Shown here piece after piece: positions 53,831 to 62,635 of a stretch of 64,000 nt of DNA. Position numbers and translations under genes: made by a program. How positions within the stretch are numbered: position 1 is the first letter of the stretch; each line of letters begins with the position of its first letter. The notes below the pieces were generated by a model. That model was given only the letters and a program-made list of their open reading frames with translations. It did no database searches and had not been told where the DNA came from. Source of the DNA: Phreatobacter sp. (GTDB taxonomy: Bacteria; Pseudomonadota; Alphaproteobacteria; Rhizobiales; Phreatobacteraceae); the NCBI RefSeq assembly GCF_022843985.1, contig NZ_JALHMP010000025.1, positions 1 through 64,000 of the forward strand, read 5' to 3'.

Positions 53831-54727
53831 ATGAGCGATATCGTCCAGACCGGCTCCGTCGCCGTCGCCGTCGTCCCGCCCTCGCGGTTCAAGCGGCGCG
53901 TGCTCAAGCACAAGGGCCTGATGATCGGCACCTTCATCTTCGCGGTCATCGTGCTGATGGCCCTGCTGGCGCCCTTCATCTCGCCGCACGATCCCTATGC
54001 CCAGGACCTCAACAACCGCCTGGTGCCGCCGGTCTGGTACGAGCGCGGCTCCTGGCTGCATCCTCTCGGCACCGACAATCTCGGCCGCGACTATCTCTCG
54101 CGCACCCTCTACGGCGCGCAGATCTCGCTGCTGATCGGCATCTCCGTCATGCTGATCTCGGGCACGATCGGCACGGCGCTCGGCCTCGCCGCCGGCTATT
54201 TCGGCGGGCGCATCGACCTCGTTGTCACCTTCATCATCACCACGCGCCTCGCCCTGCCGGTGGTGCTGGTGGCGCTCGCCGTGGTCGCCATGGTCGGCGG
54301 CACGCTCTTCATCGTCATCGCCGTGCTCGGTCTGCTGAAATGGGACCGTTTCGCCGTGGTCATGCGCTCGGCGACACAGCAGGTCCGGTCGCTCGACTTC
54401 GTCGAGGCGGCGCGGGCCAGCGGCGCCAGCCAGCTGCGCATCATCCTGCGCGAGGTGCTGCCCAACGTCATGCCGCACCTGATCGTCGTCGGCACGGTGG
54501 AGGCGGCGAGCGCCATCCTGCTGGAGGCGGCGCTCTCCTTCCTCGGCCTCGGGGTCCAGCCACCGCTGCCCTCCTGGGGCCTGATGATCTCGGAGGCGAA
54601 GAACTTCATGTTCTTCTCCTTCTGGCTCATCGCCATCCCCGGCGCCGCCCTCGCCATGCTGGTCCTCGCCATCAACATGATGGGCGACGGCCTGCGCGAC
54701 GTCACCGCGCCCGACAGCCGCTCGTGA
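53831..54727 (+). CDS. Peptide-type ABC importer permease (DppC-like)
   Basis: Partner permease, 298 residues. It has the N-terminal RRVLKHKGLMIGTFIF, the HPLGTDNLGRDYLSRTLYGAQISLLIG box of DppC, the EAA loop FVEAARASGASQLRIILREVLPNVMP and SFLGLGVQPPLPSWGLMI. The usual downstream dppD and dppF ATPase genes are missing; an M20 peptidase gene comes next after 198 bases. A short hairpin (TCTCCCC-N5-GGGGAGA, 54774-54792) lies in that gap. Confidence 0.94.
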   Translation: MSDIVQTGSVAVAVVPPSRFKRRVLKHKGLMIGTFIFAVIVLMALLAPFISPHDPYAQDLNNRLVPPVWYERGSWLHPLGTDNLGRDYLSRTLYGAQISLLIGISVMLISGTIGTALGLAAGYFGGRIDLVVTFIITTRLALPVVLVALAVVAMVGGTLFIVIAVLGLLKWDRFAVVMRSATQQVRSLDFVEAARASGASQLRIILREVLPNVMPHLIVVGTVEAASAILLEAALSFLGLGVQPPLPSWGLMISEAKNFMFFSFWLIAIPGAALAMLVLAINMMGDGLRDVTAPDSRS

Positions 54728-54925
54728 ATCGCGGCGGGCCGGGTTCTGGTCCCGCCCCGCTTCCCTCTCCCCCTCTCCCCCGGGCGGGGAGAGTCCAGGG
54801 GACATTCCGTGGCCCGGCCGGCGAGGCTGCGTTCCGCCGGCGCATGCCACCCTGTCCGCATGCGCCATGGCCAAAGCCTCCACCCGCGCTAATCTGCCGC
54901 CGATACCTCCTGCGAAGAGACTGAC

Positions 54926-56320
54926 ATGACCCGCGCCTCCGCCATCGCCGCCGCCCACCAGATGTTCGACGACGGCAGCCTGAAGGCGATCTTCGCCCGC
55001 CGCATCGCCATTCCGACCGAGAGCCAGAACCCGGCCCGCGCCGCGGACCTGGCGCGCTACCTCACCGAGGAAATGCAGCCTTCGCTCGAATCGATGGGCT
55101 TTGCCTGCCGCATCCTGACCCACCCCAATGCCAAGGGCCCCTTCCTCCTCGCCGAGCGCATCGAGGACCCGGCCCTCGTCACCGTGCTCGGCTATGGCCA
55201 TGGCGATGTCATCGCCGGCCTCGAGGGCCAGTGGAAGGACGGCCGCGACCCCTGGACCCTCGATGACACCGGCGACACCTGGTACGGCCGCGGCGTCGTC
55301 GACAACAAGGGCCAGCACGCCATCAACATCGAGGCACTGCGCTGCGTGCTGAAGACCCGCGGCAAGCTCGGCTTCAACGTCCGCTACCTCATCGAGATGG
55401 GCGAGGAGGTCGGCTCCGCCGGCCTGCATGACCTCGCCCGCGACAACCGCGAACTCTTTCTCGCCGACATCCTCATCGGCTCCGACGGTCCGCGTATGAC
55501 CGCCGACCGCCCGACCCTGTGCCTCGGCGCCCGCGGCGGCTACCGCATCGACCTCGCGATCAACGCCCGCGAGGGCGGCCATCATTCCGGCAACTGGGGC
55601 GGCCTGCTGTCGAACCCGGCCATCCGCCTCGCCCATGCCATTGCCACCATCATCGGGCCGACCGGCCAGATCCGCGTCCACGAGCTGCTGCCGAAGGACA
55701 TGCCGGATTCGGTCAAGCGCGCCCTCGCCGACATCGCGCCGGCGAGCATTCCCGGCGGCCCGCAGATCGACGCCTGGTGGGGCGAGCCGGGCTTCTCCGC
55801 CGCCGAGAAGGTCTATGGCTGGAACACCTTCGAGGTGCTGGCCTTCGGCGCCGGCGACATCGGCAATCCGCAGAACGCCGTGCCTCCCTCGGCCAGGGCC
55901 ACCTGCCAGATCCGCACCGTGGTCGGCTCCGATCCCGACGGCTTCATCCCGGCCATCAGGCGCCATCTCGTCCGCCACGGCTTCCCCGATGTCGAGGTCT
56001 CCTCCGGCCGTGACGCCGCCTTCAAGGCGACGCGCACCGATCCCGACCACCCCTGGGTGAAATGGGCGGCGGCCTCCATCGCCGCGACCACCGGCAAGAA
56101 GCCGGCGGTGATCCCCAATGCCGGGGGATCGCTGCCCAACGACGTTTTCGCCGAGATCATCGGCATGCCCACCATCTGGGTGCCGCATTCCTATCCCGGC
56201 TGCTCCCAGCACGCCCCCAACGAACATGTCCCCTCCGCCCTCATCCGCGAGGCCATCGGCCTCATGGCCGGCCTCTACTGGGACCTCGGCGAGGGCGGCC
56301 ATCCGAAGGTCGCGCGGTGA
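54926..56320 (+). CDS. M20-family metallopeptidase
   Basis: Zinc peptidase or amidohydrolase, 464 residues. The metal and catalytic motifs are GYGHGDVI (His, Asp), RGVVDNKGQH (bridging Asp), EMGEEVGSAG (catalytic Glu pair) and GSDGPRM. The dimerisation (lid) domain contains the conserved His region HHSGNWGG. M20 enzymes cut dipeptides, carbamoyl or acyl amino acids. Lying between a peptide-type importer and an amino-acid oxidase, it most likely releases a free amino acid from the imported compound. No signal peptide is seen, so it is cytoplasmic. Start at 54926, with GAAGAGA upstream. Confidence 0.91.
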   Translation: MTRASAIAAAHQMFDDGSLKAIFARRIAIPTESQNPARAADLARYLTEEMQPSLESMGFACRILTHPNAKGPFLLAERIEDPALVTVLGYGHGDVIAGLEGQWKDGRDPWTLDDTGDTWYGRGVVDNKGQHAINIEALRCVLKTRGKLGFNVRYLIEMGEEVGSAGLHDLARDNRELFLADILIGSDGPRMTADRPTLCLGARGGYRIDLAINAREGGHHSGNWGGLLSNPAIRLAHAIATIIGPTGQIRVHELLPKDMPDSVKRALADIAPASIPGGPQIDAWWGEPGFSAAEKVYGWNTFEVLAFGAGDIGNPQNAVPPSARATCQIRTVVGSDPDGFIPAIRRHLVRHGFPDVEVSSGRDAAFKATRTDPDHPWVKWAAASIAATTGKKPAVIPNAGGSLPNDVFAEIIGMPTIWVPHSYPGCSQHAPNEHVPSALIREAIGLMAGLYWDLGEGGHPKVAR

Positions 56321-56346
56321 GCGAAGCGGCAGGGCAGGGGGCCGGG

Positions 56347-57600
56347 ATGACCACGTCCACGCGGCCCGATGTCGCCATTGTCGGGGGCGGCGTGGTCGGC
56401 ACGGCGACGGCGCTCGCCTGCCTCGCCCGCGGCCTGACCGTGACGCTGGTCGATCCCGGCGGCATCCGAAACGCCGCCAGCTACGGCAATGCCGGCGTCA
56501 TCTCGCGCGGCTCGCTCTTCCCGGTCGCCGGCCCCGGCATGCTGAAGAAACTGCCGCGCTACGCGCTCAACCGCGACGTCGCCATCCGCGTCGATTACGG
56601 CTCGCTTCTGGCGGTGGCACCCTGGCTCCTCGCCTTCATCCGCCGCTGCAACGAGACCTCCTGGCGGGCCGCCGCGAGCGCCCTCGATCCGCTCTGCGCC
56701 GCCGCCTATGACGAGCACTGGCGCATCGCCGGCGAGATCGGCGCCCAGCATCTCATCATGCGGCGCGGCTGGGTGAAGCTCTACCGCAGCGAGGCAGCCT
56801 TCGCCTCCGGCGCCCTGGAGCGCGAGCTGCTGGCCCAGCACAAGGTCGCCTTCGAGGTGATCGACGGCGCCGAACTGCCGCAATTCGAGCCGGCCCTGAA
56901 ACGGCGCTACGCCAAGGCCGTCTGGCATACCGAGACCGGCTCGGTGCGCGATCCCGGCGGGCTGGTGCAGGCCTATGAGGGGGCCGCCCGCGAGCGCGGC
57001 GCGACTCTCGTGGCGGCGCGCGCGCGCACCGTCGAGGAGGATGACGACGGCGCCAGGATCGTTCTGGAGACCGGCGGCGCCATCCGCGCGAAGACCGTGG
57101 TCATCGCTGCCGGCGCCGCCGCCCATGACCTCACCCGGACCATGGGCTACCGCCTGCCGCTCGCCGCCGAGCGCGGCTACCACCGCCATTTCGCCGATGC
57201 CGGCGACCACAAGCTGTCGCGGCCGATCCACGACACCGGCGGCGGCTATGTCGTCTCGCCGGTGAATGCCGGGCTCCGGCTGCTCTCCGGGGTGGAACTT
57301 GCCCGCCGCGACGCGCCGCCCGACACGACCCAGATCGAGGCCGTCGAAGCCGATGCCCGGGAGACGCTGGCGATCGGCGCGACGGTCGAGCCGGCGCCCT
57401 GGCATGGGGCGCGGCCCTCGACCCCGGACGGCCTGCCGGTGATCGGGCGCGCGCCGCGTCACCCCCATGTCGTCTTCGCCTTCGGCCACGGCCATATCGG
57501 CCTGTCGACCGGGCCGGTCTCCGGGCGGCTCGTCGCCGAGATCGTCACCGGTGCTGCCGCGAGCCTCCCGATCGGTCCGTTCAGCCCGGCGCGTTTCTGA
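56347..57600 (+). CDS. FAD-dependent oxidoreductase of the DadA/DAO type
   Basis: Flavoprotein amino-acid dehydrogenase or oxidase, 417 residues. The dinucleotide fold is DVAIVGGGVVGTATALACLARG, with SYGNAGVISRGSLFP as in DadA-like proteins. The C-terminal FAD contacts are RPSTPDGLPVIGRAP and GHGHIGLSTGPVSGRLVAEI. This group oxidises D-amino acids, hydroxyprolines or N-methyl amino acids. A GTG at 56317 overlapping the M20 stop would add ten residues; the ATG at 56347 behind a G-rich site is preferred. The gene belongs with the preceding peptidase and the following TAXI transporter. Confidence 0.9.
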   Translation: MTTSTRPDVAIVGGGVVGTATALACLARGLTVTLVDPGGIRNAASYGNAGVISRGSLFPVAGPGMLKKLPRYALNRDVAIRVDYGSLLAVAPWLLAFIRRCNETSWRAAASALDPLCAAAYDEHWRIAGEIGAQHLIMRRGWVKLYRSEAAFASGALERELLAQHKVAFEVIDGAELPQFEPALKRRYAKAVWHTETGSVRDPGGLVQAYEGAARERGATLVAARARTVEEDDDGARIVLETGGAIRAKTVVIAAGAAAHDLTRTMGYRLPLAAERGYHRHFADAGDHKLSRPIHDTGGGYVVSPVNAGLRLLSGVELARRDAPPDTTQIEAVEADARETLAIGATVEPAPWHGARPSTPDGLPVIGRAPRHPHVVFAFGHGHIGLSTGPVSGRLVAEIVTGAAASLPIGPFSPARF

Positions 57601-57658
57601 GCCCGTAACGGGCCGGCGCCCCCGACGAGGGCGAAGCCTGTCATGCGACAATTCGACG

Positions 57659-57686
57659 TTGTCATGGAATACCATCGGGCTACAGT
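57659..57686 (+). promoter_or_regulatory. Promoter with GntR-like palindrome before the TAXI transporter
   Basis: TTGTCA (57659-57664) and TACAGT (57681-57686) are 16 bases apart. The spacer has ATGGAATACCAT (57664-57675), one base from the palindromic ATGGTATACCAT form bound by FadR-type GntR regulators. GACAA-N7-TTGTC (57647-57663) overlaps the -35 box. Confidence 0.5.
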
Positions 57687-57733
57687 CGCACCCAGGCGGG
57701 CGTCATGACCCGCGAACCAGAGGTGTGAGCGAG

Positions 57734-58720
57734 ATGTTGAAGCGGTTCATCATGGCGGCCGGCCTGGCCGCCGGGCTGTTCGCGGGTGCCACGGCGCCGG
57801 CCGCGGCCCAGACGGTCGAGTGGCGCGGCGGTTCCATCGGCGGCGGCTGGTACACGATCGTTTCGGGAGCGGCGAAGCTCCTCGAGGACAAGATCCCCGG
57901 CATGACGATCAAGGCCGTTCCGGGCGGCGGCGCCGCCAATCCGGTGGCGGTCCAGCAGGGCCAGGCACAGCTCGCCATGTCGATCGACATCTTCGCGGCC
58001 ATGGCCGCAGCCGGCACCGGCACCTATCAGGGCCGTCCGGCCGCCGACAAGCTGCGCATGATCGGCCAGTCCTTCGGCGACACGCCCTATCATTTCATCC
58101 GCGCCCCCGGCCAGACCATGGATATCGCGACCCTTTTCCGCGAGGGCCGCAACATCCGCTTCGGCGGCGCCAATAACGGCGCCACCGACGAGATCGCCCT
58201 GCGCTGGCTGCTCGCCGTCTATGGCCAGACCTATGACAGCCTGCGCGCCCGCGGCTGGCGCTTCCAGCTCGCCGCCTATGCCGACCTCGCCAGCGCCTAT
58301 CGCGACGGCCAGCTCGACTATGCCTTCTTCGCCCTCGGCCTGCCGGGCTCGGCGGTGGTCGACATGGCCACCGGCCGCGACGGCGAGTTGCTCGACATTC
58401 CCCAGGATGTCATGGACGCCTTCAAGCAGCGCCACGGCATGGGCTCGGGCGTCATTCCCGCCGGCACCTATCCGCGCTTCCAGGGCAGCCGCGAGGTCAA
58501 GACCCTGGTCATGGCGACGACGCTCGTCACCTCGTCCGACGTCTCCGAGGAGATCGTCTACAAGATCACCAAGGCGATCTGCGAGAGCATTCCCGAACTG
58601 CCGCGCATTCACGGCTCGCTGAAGGACTATCGCTGCGAGACCGCGGTCGCCAACCGTCCCGTGCCGGTCCATCCCGGTGCGCTGCGCTACTACCGCGAGC
58701 GCGGCTGGGTGCAGGGCTGA
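57734..58720 (+). CDS. TAXI-family TRAP transporter binding protein
   Basis: Periplasmic solute receptor of the TRAP-associated extracytoplasmic immunogenic (TAXI) family, 328 residues. The signal peptide is MLKRFIMAAGLAAGLFAGATA with cleavage near AAAQ. The TAXI hallmark WRGGSIGGGWYTIVSGAAKLL is at the mature N-terminus, and NPVAVQQGQAQLAMS follows. Known or proposed TAXI ligands are amino acids and dicarboxylates. Start at 57734, with GAGCGAG upstream. It is separated from the oxidase gene by its own promoter. Confidence 0.92.
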   Translation: MLKRFIMAAGLAAGLFAGATAPAAAQTVEWRGGSIGGGWYTIVSGAAKLLEDKIPGMTIKAVPGGGAANPVAVQQGQAQLAMSIDIFAAMAAAGTGTYQGRPAADKLRMIGQSFGDTPYHFIRAPGQTMDIATLFREGRNIRFGGANNGATDEIALRWLLAVYGQTYDSLRARGWRFQLAAYADLASAYRDGQLDYAFFALGLPGSAVVDMATGRDGELLDIPQDVMDAFKQRHGMGSGVIPAGTYPRFQGSREVKTLVMATTLVTSSDVSEEIVYKITKAICESIPELPRIHGSLKDYRCETAVANRPVPVHPGALRYYRERGWVQG

Positions 58721-58793
58721 TCGCCCCGCCGACGATGACGAGGTCCGGGCCATCCGCCCGGACCTTTCTCCTTTCTGACTGCGGATTGCACCC

Positions 58794-60755
58794 ATGCGCG
58801 AGCTGAGAGGTCCGGTCTTCTGGCTGGCCGGAACCGTGGCGGTGGCCGCCTCGCTCTTTCACCTGTGGACGGGCGGGTTCGGCTTCTTCGAACCGCGCGA
58901 GCAGAGGTCGATCCATCTGCTGCTGTTGCTGCCGCTCGCCTTCATCCTCTATCCGGCGACGGCGGGTTCGCCGAAGCATCGGCCGAGCCTTCTGGACGGC
59001 GTTCTGTCCTTGCTCGCGGTTTTTCCGAGCCTCTATTCCTTCGCCTGCGCCAATGGCGGCCCCTATTGTGCCTCCATCATCAATCTGCGCTTCGAGACGG
59101 TCGATCCGGTCTTCCCGGTCGAAATCGCCGGCGGCGTTCTGGCGATCGGCCTGGTGATCGAAGCCTTGCGCCGCGCCGTGGCCCCCGCCCTCGCCGCCCT
59201 GGTCTCCCTTGGCATGGCCTATCTCGTCCTCACCGAACACATGCCGGGCATCCTGCATTTCCGCGACATCCCGATGAGCCAGATCATCGAGACGATGTAT
59301 TTGTTCAACTCGATCGGGGTCTATGGCTCGATCACCGGGATCTCGGCGACCATGGTCGCCATGTTCATCATCTTCGGCGCCTTCATCGAGGGTTCCGGGG
59401 TGGGACGCCTCTTCCACAATCTCGGCATGGCCGCAGCCGGACGCCAGGCGGGAGGGCCGGCCAAGGTCGCCGTAGTGTCCTCCGGCCTGTTCGGCACCAT
59501 CTCCGGGTCCTCGGTGGCCAATGTCTTCACCACCGGCTCCTTCACCATCCCCGCCATGATCCGCAACGGCTACCGCCCGGCCTTTGCCGCGGGCACCGAG
59601 GCTGCCGCCTCGGTCGGCGGCCAGATCATGCCGCCGGTCATGGGGGCCGGTGCCTTCATCATGGCGGAGATCACCAATATCCCCTACCAGACCATCGCCC
59701 TGGCGGCGCTGGCCGGCTCGGTCCTCTATTTCTTCATGATCCTCGTCAGCATTCATCTGGTGGCGCGCAAGCTGCGGCTGGCCGGTTGCGATCCCTCGGA
59801 AATCCCGACCTGGCGCGAGCTGCTCCGCGACATCCACCTGCTCATCCCCGTCTTCGTCATGATCGGGACGATGATGGCCGGCTATTCCCCGACCTTCGCC
59901 GCCTTCTGGGGCGTCGTCTCGGTCTGGCCCGTCTCGCTGCTGCGGCGCCATACATGGCTCGGCCCTGCCGACATCCTGCGCATGCTGGCCGCCGGCGGGC
60001 GCAACATGGTGGTCGTCGCGCTGGCCTGCGCCGGGGCCGGCATGTTCGTCGCCTGCCTGACCGTGACCGGCATGGTCATCTCCTTCTCGACCGTCGTCAC
60101 CAGCCTTGCCGGTTCGAGCCTCTACATCGCCGGGCTTCTCGTCGCGCTCACCGTCCTGATCCTCGGCATGGGTGTGCCGACGACCGCCGCCTATATCATC
60201 GGCGCGGCCATCGGCGCGCCGATCCTGCAGCAATTCGGCGTGCCGGTGCTCGCCTCGCACATGTTCGTCTTCTACTTCTCCATTCTCGCCGATGCGACGC
60301 CGCCGGTCTCCGTGGCCTCCTATGCCGCGGCTTCGATCGCCCGCTGCAGCCCGATGGCGGCGGGCGTCGTTGCCTTCCGCCTCGCCAGCGCGGGCTTCCT
60401 CATCGGCTTCTCCTACCTGCATTCCAACGCGCTGCTGATGCAGGACAGCTGGCACGAATTCGTCAGCGAGTTCGCCGTCAACGCGATCGCCCTGAGCATC
60501 GTCGCCGCTGGCTTCTTCGGCTTTTTCCGCGCGCCGCTGCCCATGGTGGCGCGGGTGCCGCTGGTGGCGATCGGCATCGCCCTGGTGCTGGTCGATGCGG
60601 TGGGCGCCTGGTGGCGCCTCGCCATCGCCCTTCTTGTCTGCCTCGCCCTCTATCTCGTCCAGAAGGGCGCCGCCGGGCGGGAGGATGTCATTCTGGCCGA
60701 TGAGGCCAATGCCCGCGCCGAGGCGCGCCTCGCCAGGGAAACCTCGCCGTCATGA
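58794..60755 (+). CDS. TRAP transporter fused permease (4TM-12TM)
   Basis: Membrane component of a TAXI-TRAP system, 653 residues, in which the DctQ and DctM parts are fused. Family motifs include FGAFIEGSGVGRLFHNLG, FGTISGSSVANVFTTGSFTIPAMI, AAASVGGQIMPPVMGAGAFIMAE and MGVPTTAAYIIGAAI. Import is driven by the sodium or proton gradient. It overlaps the next gene by four bases (ATGA), tying the enolase-superfamily enzyme to the transported compound. Confidence 0.94.
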   Translation: MRELRGPVFWLAGTVAVAASLFHLWTGGFGFFEPREQRSIHLLLLLPLAFILYPATAGSPKHRPSLLDGVLSLLAVFPSLYSFACANGGPYCASIINLRFETVDPVFPVEIAGGVLAIGLVIEALRRAVAPALAALVSLGMAYLVLTEHMPGILHFRDIPMSQIIETMYLFNSIGVYGSITGISATMVAMFIIFGAFIEGSGVGRLFHNLGMAAAGRQAGGPAKVAVVSSGLFGTISGSSVANVFTTGSFTIPAMIRNGYRPAFAAGTEAAASVGGQIMPPVMGAGAFIMAEITNIPYQTIALAALAGSVLYFFMILVSIHLVARKLRLAGCDPSEIPTWRELLRDIHLLIPVFVMIGTMMAGYSPTFAAFWGVVSVWPVSLLRRHTWLGPADILRMLAAGGRNMVVVALACAGAGMFVACLTVTGMVISFSTVVTSLAGSSLYIAGLLVALTVLILGMGVPTTAAYIIGAAIGAPILQQFGVPVLASHMFVFYFSILADATPPVSVASYAAASIARCSPMAAGVVAFRLASAGFLIGFSYLHSNALLMQDSWHEFVSEFAVNAIALSIVAAGFFGFFRAPLPMVARVPLVAIGIALVLVDAVGAWWRLAIALLVCLALYLVQKGAAGREDVILADEANARAEARLARETSPS

Positions 60756-61867
60756 TCATCGACCGCATGCAGGTCCGGCTCACCCGCTGGCCCCTGAAGA
60801 TGACCCGCAAGCATGGCGTCGGCGACGTCGCCGACACGCTGCCGGGCGTCGTCGTCTCGCTGCACACCCGCGACGGCCGCACCGGCTGGGGCGAGGCGGC
60901 GCCCTGGTCGGTCTTCTCCGGCACCGCCGAAGCGGCTGTCGCCGCCCTCGACGTCTATCTCAGGCCCCTCGTCATCGGCCGCCCGGCGACGGACCTCGCC
61001 CGCATCATGGCCGAGGCCGACCGCACCATCGTCGGCCACCCGGAAGCCAAGATGGCGCTCGACATGGCGCTGCACGATCTCGTCGGACAGGCGGCGGGGA
61101 TCAGCGTCGCCGCACTCCTCGGCGGCGTCTTCCGCGCCAGCATCCCGCTCTCGGTCTCCATCGCCAATCCCGATTTCGACGCCGATCTCGACTTCGCCCG
61201 TGCCCGCCTCGCCGAGGGCATCCGGCTGTTCAAGGTGAAGACCGGCTTTTCCAGCCATGCCGAGGACATGACCCGGCTCGACCGGCTCGCCGCCATCCTC
61301 CCCGCCGATGCCTCGCTGCGCATCGACTACAACCAGGGGCTCGCGGCGGTCGACGCCATCCGCACGCTGCGCGACGTCGAGGCCTTCCGCCCTGCCTTCA
61401 TCGAGCAGCCGGTCGCCCGCGACCGGCGCGACGCCATGGCCGAGATCACCCGCGCCATCGACACGCCGATCCTCGCCGACGAGAGCGTCTTCTCGCCGGA
61501 GGAGGCGGTCGACTGCGCCCGTGCCCGCTTCGCCGACGCCATCTCGATCAAGCTGATGAAGGCCGGCTCCTTCGCCAGGGGGAAGGCCATCGCCGCCATC
61601 GCGGGCGCTGCCGGCATGCCCTGCTATGGCGGCACCATGTACGAGGCCGGCATCGCGCTGACCGCCGGCATCCATTTCGCCGCATCGACGCCGGCCATGA
61701 CGCTGGGCGCCGAATATTACACCTCGGCCTTCGTGCTCGGCACCGAGATCCTGGCAACGCCGGTACGGCTCGAAGCCGGCGCCTCCTGGCTGCCGGCGGG
61801 GCCGGGCCTCGGCATCACCGTCGACGAGGCGGCGCTGAAGGGCGCGACGGTGGAGGCGCGCGGCTAG
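60752..61867 (+). CDS. Enolase-superfamily enzyme, MLE subgroup (possible epimerase or racemase)
   Basis: 371 residues with the capping domain (GWGEAAPWSVFSGT, HPEAKMALDMALHDLVG) and barrel residues of the muconate-lactonizing subgroup: KVK near residue 163-165, DYN, IEQP, ADES and a second Lys in SIKLMKAG. Two lysines facing each other support 1,1-proton transfer, meaning racemisation or epimerisation, as well as cycloisomerisation. Translational coupling to a TAXI transporter and proximity to a D-amino-acid-type oxidase favour an amino-acid derivative epimerase, for example a dipeptide or proline-betaine type. The true substrate is unknown. Confidence 0.87.
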   Translation: MIIDRMQVRLTRWPLKMTRKHGVGDVADTLPGVVVSLHTRDGRTGWGEAAPWSVFSGTAEAAVAALDVYLRPLVIGRPATDLARIMAEADRTIVGHPEAKMALDMALHDLVGQAAGISVAALLGGVFRASIPLSVSIANPDFDADLDFARARLAEGIRLFKVKTGFSSHAEDMTRLDRLAAILPADASLRIDYNQGLAAVDAIRTLRDVEAFRPAFIEQPVARDRRDAMAEITRAIDTPILADESVFSPEEAVDCARARFADAISIKLMKAGSFARGKAIAAIAGAAGMPCYGGTMYEAGIALTAGIHFAASTPAMTLGAEYYTSAFVLGTEILATPVRLEAGASWLPAGPGLGITVDEAALKGATVEARG

Positions 61868-61963
61868 GCCGCCCCCCGACGGCACGTTCCCCCGGCCGCG
61901 CGGCGGTGTATAGGACGACACTCGCGCCGGATCCGCGGCGTCGCACCGGAGAGCGGAGGGACC

Positions 61964-62392
61964 ATGGCCGATCCGATTGCCGTCACGCCCGCCATCGCTC
62001 TCAACCCGGACGACATCACCGTCACCTTCGTCCGCGCCTCCGGCCCCGGCGGGCAGAACGTCAACAAGGTCTCGACGGCCTGCGAACTGCGCTTCGACCT
62101 CGCCGCCGCGGCCCTGCCGCCCGACGTCAAGGCGCGGCTCGTGCCGCTGGCGGGGTCGCGGCTGACCAAGGAGGGCGTCATCGTCATCCAGGCCGACCGC
62201 TTCCGCTCGCAGGACATGAACCGCGAGGATGCGCTGTCGCGCCTCGTCGCCATGGTCGCCAAGGCGGCGGTCCGCCCCAAGCGCCGCATCGCCACCAAGC
62301 CGACCCGTGCCTCCAAGGAGCGCCGGCTTGAGGGCAAGCAGAAGCGCTCTGGCGTCAAGAAGATGCGGCAGGGCAAGCCCGGGATGGAGTGA
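61964..62392 (+). CDS. arfB: Alternative ribosome-rescue factor B (class-I release-factor-like)
   Basis: Peptidyl-tRNA hydrolase ArfB/YaeJ, 142 residues, which frees ribosomes stalled on non-stop mRNAs. The catalytic GGQ lies in RASGPGGQNVNKVST near residue 30, and the basic C-terminal tail that enters the mRNA tunnel is RPKRRIATKPTRASKERR and beyond. The length is normal. GGAGGGACC precedes the ATG. It is the last + strand gene before dgoK. The 243-base stretch 62393-62635 holds nothing I can support. Confidence 0.95.
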   Translation: MADPIAVTPAIALNPDDITVTFVRASGPGGQNVNKVSTACELRFDLAAAALPPDVKARLVPLAGSRLTKEGVIVIQADRFRSQDMNREDALSRLVAMVAKAAVRPKRRIATKPTRASKERRLEGKQKRSGVKKMRQGKPGME

Positions 62393-62635
62393 GGGGGCCT
62401 CCCCGGACCCTGGACGGCCGCTGACCCTTCCCCGCCGCAAGGGCCATAACGCAGGGCAACCCTTTGGCCGTCGTCCGGGCAGGTCGCGGGAACGATGCCG
62501 GAGATCCCCGGATCACGCGCCGAGAAGGTTCAAGATGCCCTCAGGCGCAGCTCTCGAACATGCCTGCACCGTACCGAACCAGCGCAACGCTGTCAAGGAC
62601 AATAATCCTAGCTTCATGCCGGGCAGGACGCGCCC

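Noticed and set aside
62393-62635. Small gene between arfB and dgoK
   Set aside because: The frames seen are short and unlike any family, and the only open one is the shadow of arfB running on.
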